NCBI GenBank assembly: GCA_003022005.1
Contig: PXRQ01000089.1
Coordinates: 1 to 25,079, forward strand
Reading direction: 5' to 3'
DNA length: 25,079 bases
Origin: Halobacteriales archaeon QS_5_70_15
Lineage (GTDB): Archaea; Halobacteriota; Halobacteria; Halobacteriales; Haloarculaceae
The position numbers were made by a program, and so were the translations under genes. The notes below the pieces were generated by a model, which searched no databases, was not told the origin of the DNA, and was given only the letters and a program-made list of their open reading frames with translations. This document shows, piece after piece, positions 6,731 through 15,255 of the stretch; position 1 is the first letter of the stretch; each line of letters starts with the position of its first letter.

Positions 6731-9700
6731 TGGTCCTCGGGACCGGCCGCCCCGGCGGCGCCGACGGGCTCGGGTGGCTCGTTCCGGACGTCGGCCCCCT
6801 CGCGCTCGGCGATGACCTCGGCGTAGGCGTCGGGCATCACCTTCACGAACTCCCCGAGTTCCTCCTCCCAGTGCCCCAGGACGTAGTTCCCGCGGTCGGA
6901 GTCGGTGTGGGCGACGTGGTTCTCGACCAGCCGGCGGAGCATCCGGCGGTCCTTCTCGTCGAGTTCGCGGGACGTCGAGACCATGCCGTGGTTGACCCGC
7001 TCCTCGAAGTCGCCCTCGCGGTCGAGCACGTACGCGACGCCGCCGCTCATCCCGGCGGCGAAGTTCTTGCCCGTCTCCCCGAGCACGGCGATACAGCCCC
7101 CGGTCATGTACTCGCAGCCGTGATCGCCGACCTTCTCGACGACGCCCTTCACGCCGGAGTTCCGGACCCCGAAGCGCTCGCCGGCCATCCCGTTGACGTA
7201 CACCTCACCGCCGGTCGCGCCGTAGAGCGCGACGTTGCCGACCACGATGTTCTCTTCGGCCTCGTAGTGGGCGTTCGCGGGCGTCTCGACGACTATCTTC
7301 CCGCCGGAGAGCCCCTTGCCGAGGTAGTCGTTGCCCGAGCCGGTGAGGTGCATCGTCACCCCCGGCGCGAGGAACGCGCCGAACGACTGGCCGGCCACGC
7401 CCTCGAAGTCGACCCGGACGGTGTCGTCCGCGAGGCCGGCCTCGCCCCGCGCCTTCGAGATGCGGTTCGAGAGCGTCGCGCCGACCGCGCGGTGCCGGTT
7501 CGAGACCGCCATGTCGAGCGAGACCGGCTCGCCCCGCTCGATGGCGCCCTCGGCCCGATCGAGGATCTCCCAGTCGAGCTGCTCGTCGACGTCGTGGGTC
7601 TGGGGCTCGGTCTTCGTCCGCTCCTCGCCGGCCAGCGGCGCGGTGATCGCCGAGAGGTCGAGCTTCCTCGCCTTGGGGTGCTCGACGTCGTCCCGCTGGC
7701 GGAGACACTCGACGCGGCCGACCATCTCCTCGACGGTCGTGAACCCGAGCTCGGCCATGATCTCCCGGAGCTCCTGGGCCATGAACGTCATGTAGTTGAT
7801 GACGTGCTCGGGCTCGCCGGGGAACCGCTCCCGGAGGTCCTCGCGCTGCGTGGCCACGCCGACCGGACAGGTGTTCTCGTGGCACTGGCGGGCCATCACG
7901 CAGCCCGAGGTGACGAGCGACGCCGTCCCAAAGACGTACTCCTCGGCCCCCAGTAGGGCCGCGACGGCGACGTCCCGTCCCGTCTTGAGCCCGCCGTCGG
8001 TCGTCACCTTGATGCGCGAGCGGAGGTCGGTCGCACGGAGCATCTGGTTGGCCTCCGCCAGGCCGAGCTCCCAGGGCAGGCCGGCGTTCTTGATGCTGGT
8101 CTTCGGCGAGGCGCCCGTCCCGCCCGAGTGGCCCGAGATGTGGACCACGTCTGCGTTTGCCTTCGCGACGCCGGCGGCGATGGTGCCGATGCCGGCCTCC
8201 GAGACGAGCTTGACGTTGATGTCCGCCTCGGGATTGCCCGCCTTCAGGTCGTGGATGAGCTGCTTGAGGTCCTCGATGGAGTAGATGTCGTGCAGCGGCG
8301 GCGGCGAGATGAGCCCCACCCCCGGCGTCGAGTAGCGGACGTGGGCGATCATCTCGTTGACCTTCATGCCGGGGAGGTGGCCGCCCTCGCCGGGCTTTGA
8401 CCCCTGGGCCATCTTGATCTGGAGCTCGTCGGCGTTCGTGAGGTAGTTCGAGGTGACGCCGAACCGGCCGGAGGCGACCTGCTTGACCGAGGAGTTCTTC
8501 TCGGTGCCGAACCGCTCGGGGGGTTCGCCGCCCTCCCCGGTGTTGGACTTGCCGCCGAGCCGGTTCATCGCGACGGCGTTGTTCTCGTGCATCTCCGGCG
8601 AGAGGCTCCCGAGGCTCATCGCCGCTGTCGAGAACCGCTCCACGATCGACTCGACCGGCTCGACCGCCCGGATCCGGACGGGGTCCCGGTCGGAGACGAA
8701 CTCCAGCAGCCCCCGCAGCGTCTGGAGGTTCTCCGTCTGGTCGTTCATCATCCCCGCGAAGTCCCGGTACCGGTCGTAGTCGCCGGTCCGGACCGCCTGC
8801 TGGAGCGCCCCCACCGACTTGGGGTTCCACTCGTGGAACATCCCGTTCGAGCGGTGCTCGTACTCGCCCTGGTGTTCGAGTTCGACGTCATCGCCGAACG
8901 CGACCGCGTGACGGCGCTCCAGGTCCGTCTCGATGTCGTCGACGTCGATGCCCTCCGTGCGGGCAGTGGTCCCCTCGAAGTACTCCGAAACGAGCTCCGA
9001 GGAGAGCCCGACGGCCTCGAAGATCTGGGCGCCCTGGTAGGACTCGACGGTCGAGATGCCCATCTTCGCCATCGTCTTCAGGAGGCCGTCCTCGACCGCT
9101 CCGACGTACGAGTCGATCGCCGCCTCCAGGTCCGCGCCGTCCGGCCCGGCGACGATGTCGGCGATGGACTGGTAGGCGAGGTAGGGGTTGATCGCGCCGG
9201 CACCGTAGCCGACGAGCGTCGCGAAGTGGTGGACCGCACGCGGGTCGCCCGACTCGAGGACGAGCCCGACGTGGTTTCGCTGGCCGTTCCGGACGAGGTG
9301 GTGGTGGACCCCGCCGACCGCGAGCAGCGACGGGACCGGGACCCGCTCCTCGCCGGCGTCCCGGTCCGAGAGGACGAGGACGTCGTGCTCCTCCGCGGCC
9401 GCGGTCGCCTCCGCCCGGATCCGGTCCATCGCGCGTTCGAGGTCCGGCGTCCCCTCGGGGTCGTACGTGATGTCGACGACCCCGGTCGAGAGCCCCCGCG
9501 AGCCGTCGAGGTCCTTGATCGCCGCCGTCTCGGCGTCGGTCAGGATCGGCGAGTCACACACCAGCTGTCGGGCGTGCTCGGGCGTCTCGCCGAGCAGGTT
9601 CTTCTGGGGACCGAGGCGGGTCTCCATCGACGTGACGAGCTCCTCGCGGATGTAGTCGATGGGCGGGTTCGACACCTGGGCGAACAGCTGCTTGAAGTAC

Positions 9701-11331
9701 GTGAACAGCGGGCGGTTGAACTGCGAGAGCACCGAGAGCGGCGTGTCGTCGCCCATCGAACCCACCGGGTCCTTCCCGTCTTTCACCATCGGCTCGATGA
9801 GGTGGCTCATCTCGTCCTGCGTGTAGCCGTAGAGCGCCTGGTGCGAGCGCAGGCCACCGACGTCACCGCGCGGCGCGCGGTCGGTCCCGTCGTCGAGTTC
9901 CCCGAGCGTGACCTGGTTCTCGGCGACCCACTCGCCGTACTTCTCGTCGAGGAGCCCGTCGAACACCTCCTCGTCGGGGACGACGCGGCCCTCCTCGGGG
10001 TCGGCGAGGAACAGCTGTCCGGGCTGGAGCCGGCCCCGCTCGACGATCTCGGCGGGGTCGTGGTCGAGCGCGCCGGCCTCGCTGGCCATCACGAGCCGGT
10101 TCCCCTCGAGGACGTCGTACCGGCAGGGGCGCAGCCCGTTCCTGTCGAGGACGGCCCCGATGCGGTCCCCGTCGGTCGCCGCCACCAGCGCGGGGCCGTC
10201 CCAGGGCTCGACCAGCGAGGCGTGGTAGTCGTACCACTCCTGGCGCTTCTCGCTCACGCGGTTCTCGGGCTTGCGCCACGCCTCCGGGATGAGCATCCGC
10301 AGCGCGTGGGGCAGGTCCCGACCGCCCTCCATCAGCAGTTCGAGCGCGTTGTCGACACTCGCCGTGTCGGACTGCTCGGGGTCGTCGATGATCGGCTTGA
10401 CCGTCTCGATGTCCTCTCGCGACCATCGGTCGCTCGAACGGCCCGAGGAGCTTCGCTCCTCGCTGTCGTCGCCGAACTCCGGGTGGGCGATGTCCGTCTC
10501 CCGGGCCCGCATCCAGTTGATGTTCCCCTGGATGGTGTTGAACTCGCCGTTGTGGATGATGCTCCGGTAGGGGTGTGCGAGGTGCCACGCGCCGAGCGTG
10601 TTCGTCGAGAAGCGCGCGTGGACCATCGCGAACGTCGTCCCCATCCGCTCGTCGGTGAGTTCGGGGAAGTACGCCGGGAGCTGGTCGGCCTTCAGCAATC
10701 CTTTATAAACCAGGGTCTCGCGGTCGAGCGAGCAGACGTAGAACCGCTCGCCGCCCGTCGGGCTCTCCGCCTCGACGCGGTTCTCGACCGCGCGGCGGGC
10801 GACGTACAGCTTCCGGTCGAACGCCTCGGCGTCCATCCCGTCCTCGCCCACGCCACCCTCGGGGCGGACGAAGACCTGGACGACCCGCGGTTCGGATTCG
10901 AGGGCGGTGTGGCCGATATCGGCCGCCTCGGCGTCGGTCGGGACGTCCCGCCAGTGGAACGCCTCGAGACCGTGTGCCTCGAACTCCGAGTCGAACAGCT
11001 GTCGCAGCCGGCCGCCGGCCTCGGCGTCCCGCGGCAGGAACAGCGTCCCGACCGCGTACTCCCGTTCGGGCGGGAGGTCGACGTCCAGTTCGTCGGCGAA
11101 GAAACGGTGAGGGGTCTGGATGAGCACCCCCGCGCCGTCGCCGGTGTTCTGCTCGGCCCCGGTCGTGCCCCGGTGTTCGAGGTTCTCCAGCAGTTCGAGC
11201 CCGTCCGCGAGGACTGCGTGGCCGCCGGTGCCGTCGAGGTCGAAGACCACTCCGACCCCGCAGGACCCGCGGTAGTCGTCCGGCGACGCGAGCCCGGCTA
11301 CGCCCGCGTCGGCGTCCCTTCGTTCTGGCAT
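6706..11331 (-). CDS. gltB: Glutamate synthase, large (alpha) subunit
   Basis: This 1541-residue enzyme makes two glutamates from glutamine and 2-oxoglutarate in the cytoplasm, completing the GS-GOGAT route of ammonium assimilation. The order is canonical: an N-terminal glutaminase with nucleophile Cys24 in SCGVGVVFD after a short propeptide-like start; a central domain; an FMN-binding barrel (GKSNTGEGGEPPERF, SGHSGGTGASPKTSIKNAG); a [3Fe-4S] cluster in CVMARQCHENTCPVG (about residues 1142-1156); and a C-terminal beta-helix rich in G-x-x-G repeats. No small subunit gene (gltD) is next to it, so the electron donor may be ferredoxin, or a GltD encoded elsewhere. The ATG at 11331 follows a leader of about 50 nt from the TATA box at 11404-11412. 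The gene is intact over 4.6 kb. Confidence 0.97.
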   Translation of the reverse strand: MPERRDADAGVAGLASPDDYRGSCGVGVVFDLDGTGGHAVLADGLELLENLEHRGTTGAEQNTGDGAGVLIQTPHRFFADELDVDLPPEREYAVGTLFLPRDAEAGGRLRQLFDSEFEAHGLEAFHWRDVPTDAEAADIGHTALESEPRVVQVFVRPEGGVGEDGMDAEAFDRKLYVARRAVENRVEAESPTGGERFYVCSLDRETLVYKGLLKADQLPAYFPELTDERMGTTFAMVHARFSTNTLGAWHLAHPYRSIIHNGEFNTIQGNINWMRARETDIAHPEFGDDSEERSSSGRSSDRWSREDIETVKPIIDDPEQSDTASVDNALELLMEGGRDLPHALRMLIPEAWRKPENRVSEKRQEWYDYHASLVEPWDGPALVAATDGDRIGAVLDRNGLRPCRYDVLEGNRLVMASEAGALDHDPAEIVERGRLQPGQLFLADPEEGRVVPDEEVFDGLLDEKYGEWVAENQVTLGELDDGTDRAPRGDVGGLRSHQALYGYTQDEMSHLIEPMVKDGKDPVGSMGDDTPLSVLSQFNRPLFTYFKQLFAQVSNPPIDYIREELVTSMETRLGPQKNLLGETPEHARQLVCDSPILTDAETAAIKDLDGSRGLSTGVVDITYDPEGTPDLERAMDRIRAEATAAAEEHDVLVLSDRDAGEERVPVPSLLAVGGVHHHLVRNGQRNHVGLVLESGDPRAVHHFATLVGYGAGAINPYLAYQSIADIVAGPDGADLEAAIDSYVGAVEDGLLKTMAKMGISTVESYQGAQIFEAVGLSSELVSEYFEGTTARTEGIDVDDIETDLERRHAVAFGDDVELEHQGEYEHRSNGMFHEWNPKSVGALQQAVRTGDYDRYRDFAGMMNDQTENLQTLRGLLEFVSDRDPVRIRAVEPVESIVERFSTAAMSLGSLSPEMHENNAVAMNRLGGKSNTGEGGEPPERFGTEKNSSVKQVASGRFGVTSNYLTNADELQIKMAQGSKPGEGGHLPGMKVNEMIAHVRYSTPGVGLISPPPLHDIYSIEDLKQLIHDLKAGNPEADINVKLVSEAGIGTIAAGVAKANADVVHISGHSGGTGASPKTSIKNAGLPWELGLAEANQMLRATDLRSRIKVTTDGGLKTGRDVAVAALLGAEEYVFGTASLVTSGCVMARQCHENTCPVGVATQREDLRERFPGEPEHVINYMTFMAQELREIMAELGFTTVEEMVGRVECLRQRDDVEHPKARKLDLSAITAPLAGEERTKTEPQTHDVDEQLDWEILDRAEGAIERGEPVSLDMAVSNRHRAVGATLSNRISKARGEAGLADDTVRVDFEGVAGQSFGAFLAPGVTMHLTGSGNDYLGKGLSGGKIVVETPANAHYEAEENIVVGNVALYGATGGEVYVNGMAGERFGVRNSGVKGVVEKVGDHGCEYMTGGCIAVLGETGKNFAAGMSGGVAYVLDREGDFEERVNHGMVSTSRELDEKDRRMLRRLVENHVAHTDSDRGNYVLGHWEEELGEFVKVMPDAYAEVIAEREGADVRNEPPEPVGAAGAAGPEDQGVVSTDD

Positions 11332-11349
11332 GCGGTGACATAGCCCCAG

Positions 11350-11412
11350 GGTTCATAAGAGCGTTCTCCTCAAGGACTGATGGTTCATTAACCTCAACTA
11401 AGGTAATATAAA
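11350..11412 (-). promoter_or_regulatory. gltB promoter with TATA box, inverted repeat and direct repeats
   Basis: An AT-rich island stands out from the GC-rich surroundings. On the minus strand TTTATATTA (11412-11404) is a TATA box, placing the start of transcription near 11382. Overlapping it is an imperfect inverted repeat, TTAACCT / AGGTAA (11388-11394 and 11401-11406). A direct repeat GGTTCATAA / GGTTCATTAA lies at 11350-11358 and 11382-11391, around the expected start site. These could be operator sites for a nitrogen-responsive or Lrp-type regulator; no regulator is identified. Confidence 0.55.
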
Positions 11413-11860
11413 GGGACTCAGGACCCGGTGAGGGGGCGAACGGACGTCCGAAGCCGGGCCGAATCTTGTTCCTTTCGTCCACCGATCCGGGCCTGCGGGA
11501 CCTTTGATCGTCGTTTCCGGCGGTATTTGTCAGGATTTCTCATTCGAGAATCGGGATCTGATCGTCACAGTGAACGTGGTTTCGGGGAATAGGACGGCGC
11601 CGCCGGCCCGGCCGCGACACCGAGCCGTCCGGGCGGACCCTGCCACGTCCGGTTGAGCGTCGCGGTGAGACGCACGGAACGCCCGACGGTTCCCGGTCTC
11701 GGGGCGGGCCTCCCGGGGTCTCCACCAGTAATCACGATCACGGAAACCCGCCACGACGACCCGCTCCTCCGGCACCCCATCACGAGCAGCTCTACCGCGA
11801 GCGAACGCGCCTCCGACGCGTGAGCGAGCGGCGTTTTTCACACATGTTATTGCGCCGAGA
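11413..11860. other. Intergenic region between gltB and proS with no supported gene
   Basis: About 450 bp lie between the gltB promoter and the 3' hairpin of proS. The short open frames on both strands are Arg/Pro-rich, without recognisable motifs or a promoter. I see no tRNA-like cloverleaf. A stretch near 11565 (CACAGTGAACGTGG) resembles one near 5845 (CACAGTGAAAGTGAACGTGG) by the TnpB relic, which might mark another faded mobile-element end. That is weak evidence. Confidence 0.4.
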
Positions 11861-11890
11861 GGGTCGCGAAGCGACCCCGAGCCGGAAAAA
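11861..11890 (-). terminator. Probable 3' end structure of proS
   Basis: Just past the proS stop on the minus strand comes a T5 run (plus A 11886-11890), then a perfect hairpin GGGTCGC, loop TTC, GCGACCC (11877-11861). T-runs alone can end archaeal transcripts; the hairpin may protect the 3' end. Confidence 0.45.
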
Positions 11891-11895
11891 GATGG

Positions 11896-13335
11896 TCAGT
11901 AGTTCCTCGCGAAGTACGCCGTCTCCGTGGCGGTCTCGCCACAGACGCCGCAGGTGTCGTGGATCGGCTTCTCGTCGCGGTCCAGGGGGAGCAGGACGAT
12001 TTCGGCGGCGACCTGTTCCTTGATCTCCGCCTCGCAGTCCTCGTCGCCGCACCAGCCCGTCTTCACGTAGCCCCCGTGGCGGCCGACGGTCCCGAGGATC
12101 TCGTCGCGGCCGTGGGCCTCGCGGACGTTCTCCTCTAAGTTCTCCTCGGCGGCGGCGTAGAGCTTCGCGTACACCGTCTCGAGGGCGTCCTCGACCGCGC
12201 CGACGATGTCGCTCCGGCCGGCGGTCTCGCGCTCGCCGTCCGGGCGGTGGACGAGCGTGGCCTCGCCGTCCTCGACCTCGTTGGGGCCGACCTCCACGCG
12301 GAGGGGGACCCCCTTCAGCTCCCACTCGTTGTACTTGAACCCGGGGTTGCGCTCGTCGCGGTCGTCCAGGTTCACGCGGAACTCCGCGCCGAGCTCGTCG
12401 GCGATGTCGCCGGCGTACTCGAGCACCGCGTCCTTGCTCCCGGCGCTCCAGATGGGGACCACGACGACCTGCGTGGGCGCGAGCGTCGGGGGCAGGACCA
12501 GCCCCTGGTCGTCCGAGTGGGTCATGACGAGCGCGCCGAGCGCCCTGGTGTGAGCCAGCTGTTCGACCTCGTCCTCGTCGGTGTAGTTCACGTCGTATGC
12601 CTCCGAGAACGTCGTCCCGAGGTAGTGAGAGGTCGCCCCCTGGACGCTCTTCCCGTCGGGCATCAGCGCCTCGACGGTCGTGGTGGTGTGCGCGCCGGGG
12701 AACTTGTCGTGGGGGGGCTTGCGCCCCCGGAGGACCGGCATCGCGAGCACGTCCTCGTAGAGCCGCTCGTACTGGTCGAGCCGGAGCATCGTCTCCTCCC
12801 ACGCCGAGTCCCGGTCGCGGTGGGCGGTGTGGCCCTCCTGCCAGAGGAACTCCTTCGTGCGGAAGAACGGCTTCGTGTCCGTCGCCTCCCACCGGATGAC
12901 CGAGCACCACTGGTTCACCCGGAGCGGGAGGTCCCGGTGCGAGCGGACCCACTGGCTCATGAAGGGGGTGATGATGGACTCGCTGGTGGGTCGGACGGCG
13001 AGCCGCTCCTCGAGTTCGTCGTGGCCGCCATGGGTGACCCACGCCACCTCGGGGTCGAACCCCTCGACGACCTCCGACTCGCGCTCGAGGTAGCTCTCCG
13101 GGATGAGCACGGGGAAGTAAGCGTTCTGTACGCCCGTCTGCTTGAACATCCCGTCGAGGCGGCCCTGCAGCCGCTCCCAGACGGCGTACCCCCGGGGCCG
13201 GGTGACGATGAACCCGCCCATCGGGGCGTAGTCGGCCAGTTCGGCCTTCCGTACCACCTCGGCGTACCAGTCGCCGGTGCTGTGCTCCTTGGACTCGGTG
13301 ATCCCGAGTTCCTGTTCCTCCGCGGCGTCGCTCAT
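11896..13335 (-). CDS. proS: Prolyl-tRNA synthetase
   Basis: This 479-residue class II synthetase charges tRNA-Pro. It is of the archaeal/eukaryotic type, without the bacterial editing insertion. Visible motifs are PVLIPESYLE near motif 1, RPTSESIITPF and RWEATDTKPFFRTKEFLWQE (motif 2 region), GTTFSEAYDVNYTDED and the HTRALGALVMTHSDDQGLVL motif 3 region. An anticodon-binding domain follows (VVVPIWSAG, VEVGPNEVEDG). The C-terminal zinc-binding domain is GWCGDEDCEAEIKEQ with CGVCGE, and the protein ends in the characteristic aromatic AYFARNY. The ATG at 13335 lies about 26 nt downstream of TTTAAG (13360 region), so the mRNA is probably leaderless. It is monocistronic, divergent from the DUF7344-DICT pair, and intact. 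Confidence 0.97.
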   Translation of the reverse strand: MSDAAEEQELGITESKEHSTGDWYAEVVRKAELADYAPMGGFIVTRPRGYAVWERLQGRLDGMFKQTGVQNAYFPVLIPESYLERESEVVEGFDPEVAWVTHGGHDELEERLAVRPTSESIITPFMSQWVRSHRDLPLRVNQWCSVIRWEATDTKPFFRTKEFLWQEGHTAHRDRDSAWEETMLRLDQYERLYEDVLAMPVLRGRKPPHDKFPGAHTTTTVEALMPDGKSVQGATSHYLGTTFSEAYDVNYTDEDEVEQLAHTRALGALVMTHSDDQGLVLPPTLAPTQVVVVPIWSAGSKDAVLEYAGDIADELGAEFRVNLDDRDERNPGFKYNEWELKGVPLRVEVGPNEVEDGEATLVHRPDGERETAGRSDIVGAVEDALETVYAKLYAAAEENLEENVREAHGRDEILGTVGRHGGYVKTGWCGDEDCEAEIKEQVAAEIVLLPLDRDEKPIHDTCGVCGETATETAYFARNY

Positions 13336-13356
13336 GGTCGTGAGTGTGTCAGCGTG

Positions 13357-13366
13357 GTCTTAAACG
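13357..13366 (-). promoter_or_regulatory. TATA-like box of proS
   Basis: The minus-strand sequence CGTTTAAGAC is centred about 26 nt before the proS ATG. It is the only AT-rich stretch nearby, and the spacing fits a leaderless transcript. Confidence 0.5.
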
Positions 13367-13369
13367 CGG

Positions 13370-13687
13370 CGCGTTCGTCGCCAGGGCTCGGGTCGAACCG
13401 GGTCGAACACCCCGAACGACCGCTCGGATCGCTACCGACCGCCCGGGCGCGGAGCGGGCGCGGTGGGGAACGCAGGACGGGCACGGCGGGCACCGTCCGG
13501 TCGCGGTCGCACACGGGTCCCACGGCCCGGTCCCGACGGGTGAGACGCCGCCGACGGTGCGGGAACCGTACCATCGATGATGTATGTTTCGGGACGGGAC
13601 GGCCCGTAACCGCCGTTTCAGGTCCACACAGTCCCGGAAAGGTGATAAGGCGTCGTTACCGAGGGGACGTGAGAGGATGATAGACGG
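13370..13687. other. Intergenic region between divergent proS and DUF7344 genes
   Basis: About 320 bp hold no supported gene. The open frames are low-complexity Arg/Pro/Gly shadows. GGGTCGAAC occurs twice close together (13388-13410). A weakly AT-rich stretch, GGTGATAAGG near 13640, may be the promoter of the DUF7344 gene. An upstream ATG at 13677 opens a four-codon frame that ends in TGA just before the real start. Confidence 0.4.
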
Positions 13688-14089
13688 ATGATAGACGAGC
13701 CCCCCTCCAGTGTGGACCTCGACGAGGTCCTGCGGGCCATCTCGAACCGCGAGCGCCGGTTCGCGCTCTACTACCTGCGCGAACGCGGGTCGTCGTCGGT
13801 CGAGCGGCTGGCGGACGTCGTCGGGACGTGGCTGGCCGTCGAGGACGGGACCGCCCCCGTGGACGTCGAGGAGCGTGACCGGCTGTTCCGTGCGCTCCGC
13901 GAGACGCACCTGCCGGAGCTGTCCGAGCTCGGGCTCGTCGACTACGACCCGGGGGCGGGGGACGTCTCGCTGGTCCCGCCGTGCGGGGTCGTCGACCCGC
14001 TCCTCGAGACGACCGCGGCGCTGGAACAGGCGAGACGGGTGCCGCCCTCCGCCGAGGCCGCGGCCGCCCGGAACGACGACGCGCTGTAG
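13688..14089 (+). CDS. DUF7344 winged-helix regulatory protein
   Basis: This 133-residue protein has an N-terminal helix-turn-helix of the haloarchaeal DUF7344 type: LDEVLRAISNRERRFALYYL (about residues 10-29), followed by SVERLADVVGTWL and, after an acidic loop, RLFRALRETHLPELSELGLVDYD. Such ArsR-like folds bind DNA as small transcription regulators. The C-terminal part (about 95-133) is Ala-rich and low-complexity. It ends four bases before the DICT gene, and the two are almost certainly co-transcribed. The start is fixed by the ATG at 13688; the nearby ATG at 13677 leads straight to a stop. The ligand and targets are unknown. Confidence 0.8.
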   Translation: MIDEPPSSVDLDEVLRAISNRERRFALYYLRERGSSSVERLADVVGTWLAVEDGTAPVDVEERDRLFRALRETHLPELSELGLVDYDPGAGDVSLVPPCGVVDPLLETTAALEQARRVPPSAEAAAARNDDAL

Positions 14090-14093
14090 GGGG

Positions 14094-14831
14094 ATGAGCC
14101 TCACGGAGTTCGTCGACGAGGTGGCCGACCGCCGCAAGCGGATCACGGTCTACGGCCCCGAGCCGCCGGACGACGTCTCCGAGCTGTTCGAGACGTGGAA
14201 CGTGACCGTCGACTACGAGCACCTGCCGACGGCCCCGGAGGACGCCTTCATCACCGTCCACGAGGGCGAGGAGTTCCTGGGCGGCGTGAGCGCGGCGGCG
14301 CTGGCGACGCTCACCGCCCCCACGATCGGCGAACCGTGGGGGGAGTCGGACCGCGAGGAGAGCTACCGCGAACTCCTGAACCTGCTCGACGACACGCTGT
14401 TCTTCTCGGGGAACCGTCGCCAGCTGCTGGCGACCTCCCGGGAGTTCGAGGAGCGCGCCTGGCGCCGCGGGACCGGCGCGCTCCACGCGACGTTCCAGTC
14501 CAGGGACGCGTTCGGCCCGCAGGTCGAGACGTACGGGCGGCTCGCCGGACAGTCCGACCTCACGGTCCACGTCTACGCGCCCGAGGAGTGGCGACCCGTC
14601 GAGGCCGCACCCGAGTGGGCCCCCTCCACCGACGGCGTCCACTGGCACCACGCCGACGCCGACGAACTCCACCGGACGTGGGTCGTCGCCTACGACGGGG
14701 GGGACGACCCCGAGCAGGAGTGCGCGCTGGTCGCCTTCGAGGAGGAACCGAACGAGTACGAGGGGTTCTGGACCTACGACCCGGAGCTCGTCGACGACGT
14801 CGTCGACTACCTGCAGCGGAACTACGGATGA
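14094..14831 (+). CDS. DICT sensory-domain protein
   Basis: This 245-residue soluble protein starts MSLTEFVDEVADRRKRITVYG. It fits the haloarchaeal DICT domain family (PF10069): an N-terminal ISVY/ITVYG segment, then FETWNVTVDYEHLPTAPEDAF, FITVHEGEEFLGGVS, a helical region with LLDDTLFFSGNRRQLLATSREFEERAWR (about 100-125), and the C-terminal core TWVVAYDGGDDPEQECALVAFEEEPNEYEGFWTYDPELVDDVVDYL (written here in abbreviated sense). DICT domains occur with diguanylate cyclases and two-component systems and are predicted to sense light or a small ligand. It lies four bases after a DUF7344 winged helix, so the two probably act as one regulator and sensor. GGGGG precedes the ATG. Confidence 0.8.
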   Translation: MSLTEFVDEVADRRKRITVYGPEPPDDVSELFETWNVTVDYEHLPTAPEDAFITVHEGEEFLGGVSAAALATLTAPTIGEPWGESDREESYRELLNLLDDTLFFSGNRRQLLATSREFEERAWRRGTGALHATFQSRDAFGPQVETYGRLAGQSDLTVHVYAPEEWRPVEAAPEWAPSTDGVHWHHADADELHRTWVVAYDGGDDPEQECALVAFEEEPNEYEGFWTYDPELVDDVVDYLQRNYG

Positions 14832-15000
14832 GACCCTCCCCGGCGTGAACGCGGTGGGATCCGAGATGCCGCAGGCAGTCGGGGGAAGCCCGACGACGAC
14901 GGGGGACCCCCGGCCGCAGTCGGGATATCGGGGTTCGTTGCGCCGACCCGGGGAACGGATCCGGGAGAAGGAAGGCCCCCAGTCGCCGGGCCGGCCGTCG
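14832..15000. other. Intergenic region between convergent DICT and DUF7097-side genes
   Basis: About 170 bp lie between the DICT gene and the decayed membrane gene. No gene is supported. Runs of G and C (GGGGGAAGC, GGGGGACCCCCGG) could fold into hairpins that separate the convergent transcripts. Confidence 0.35.
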
Positions 15001-15255
15001 TCACCTCGGCGGAACCCGAGCACCCGGTACCGGTAGACGATGTAGGCGACGGCGACGAGCGTCCCGAGCCCGGGGACGACGACCGCGCAGTAGTACGCGG
15101 AAGTGACGAGCCGGTCTGCGAGGCGACGTAGAGCCGGTCGTAGTGGATCGCGAGGGGGCTGGACAGCCCGTTCCCGACGACGACCGTCCGTAGAGCGGGA
15201 GCAGTCGGCCGCCGGCGGGGGCGACCGGGACCCGCTCAGCCGCCGTCTCCCCCAT
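15001..15255 (-). pseudogene. Probable decayed small membrane-protein gene
   Basis: On the minus strand an ATG at 15255, overlapping the end of the DUF7097 gene, opens MGETAAERVPVAPAGGRLLP LYGR. Protein-like sequence then continues in a second frame as TVVVGNGLSSPLAIHYDRLY and in a third as ADRLVTSAYYCAVVVPGLGT and LVAVAYIVYRYRVLGFRR. Two small losses would restore one frame: four bases in an ACGG repeat near 15180, and one G near 15117. That would give about 90 residues with two hydrophobic segments. I do not recognise the family. The alternative is that this is non-coding and the fragments are coincidence. Confidence 0.4.

Noticed and set aside
8587..11343. A 918-codon open frame on the plus strand antisense to gltB, and similar long frames over proS and doeA
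   Set aside because: They are mirror images of strongly conserved genes in GC-rich DNA, rich in Arg, Asp, Val and Leu repeats, without motifs or promoters. High G+C suppresses stop codons in these frames.
11530..11841. A 103-codon minus-strand frame between gltB and proS
   Set aside because: Its sequence has no recognisable domain or hydrophobic pattern, no TATA box lies upstream, and the start would overlap the proS 3' hairpin region.
13380..13415. GGGTCGAAC repeats as the T-arm of a tRNA
   Set aside because: No matching acceptor, D-arm or anticodon stem could be formed around them.
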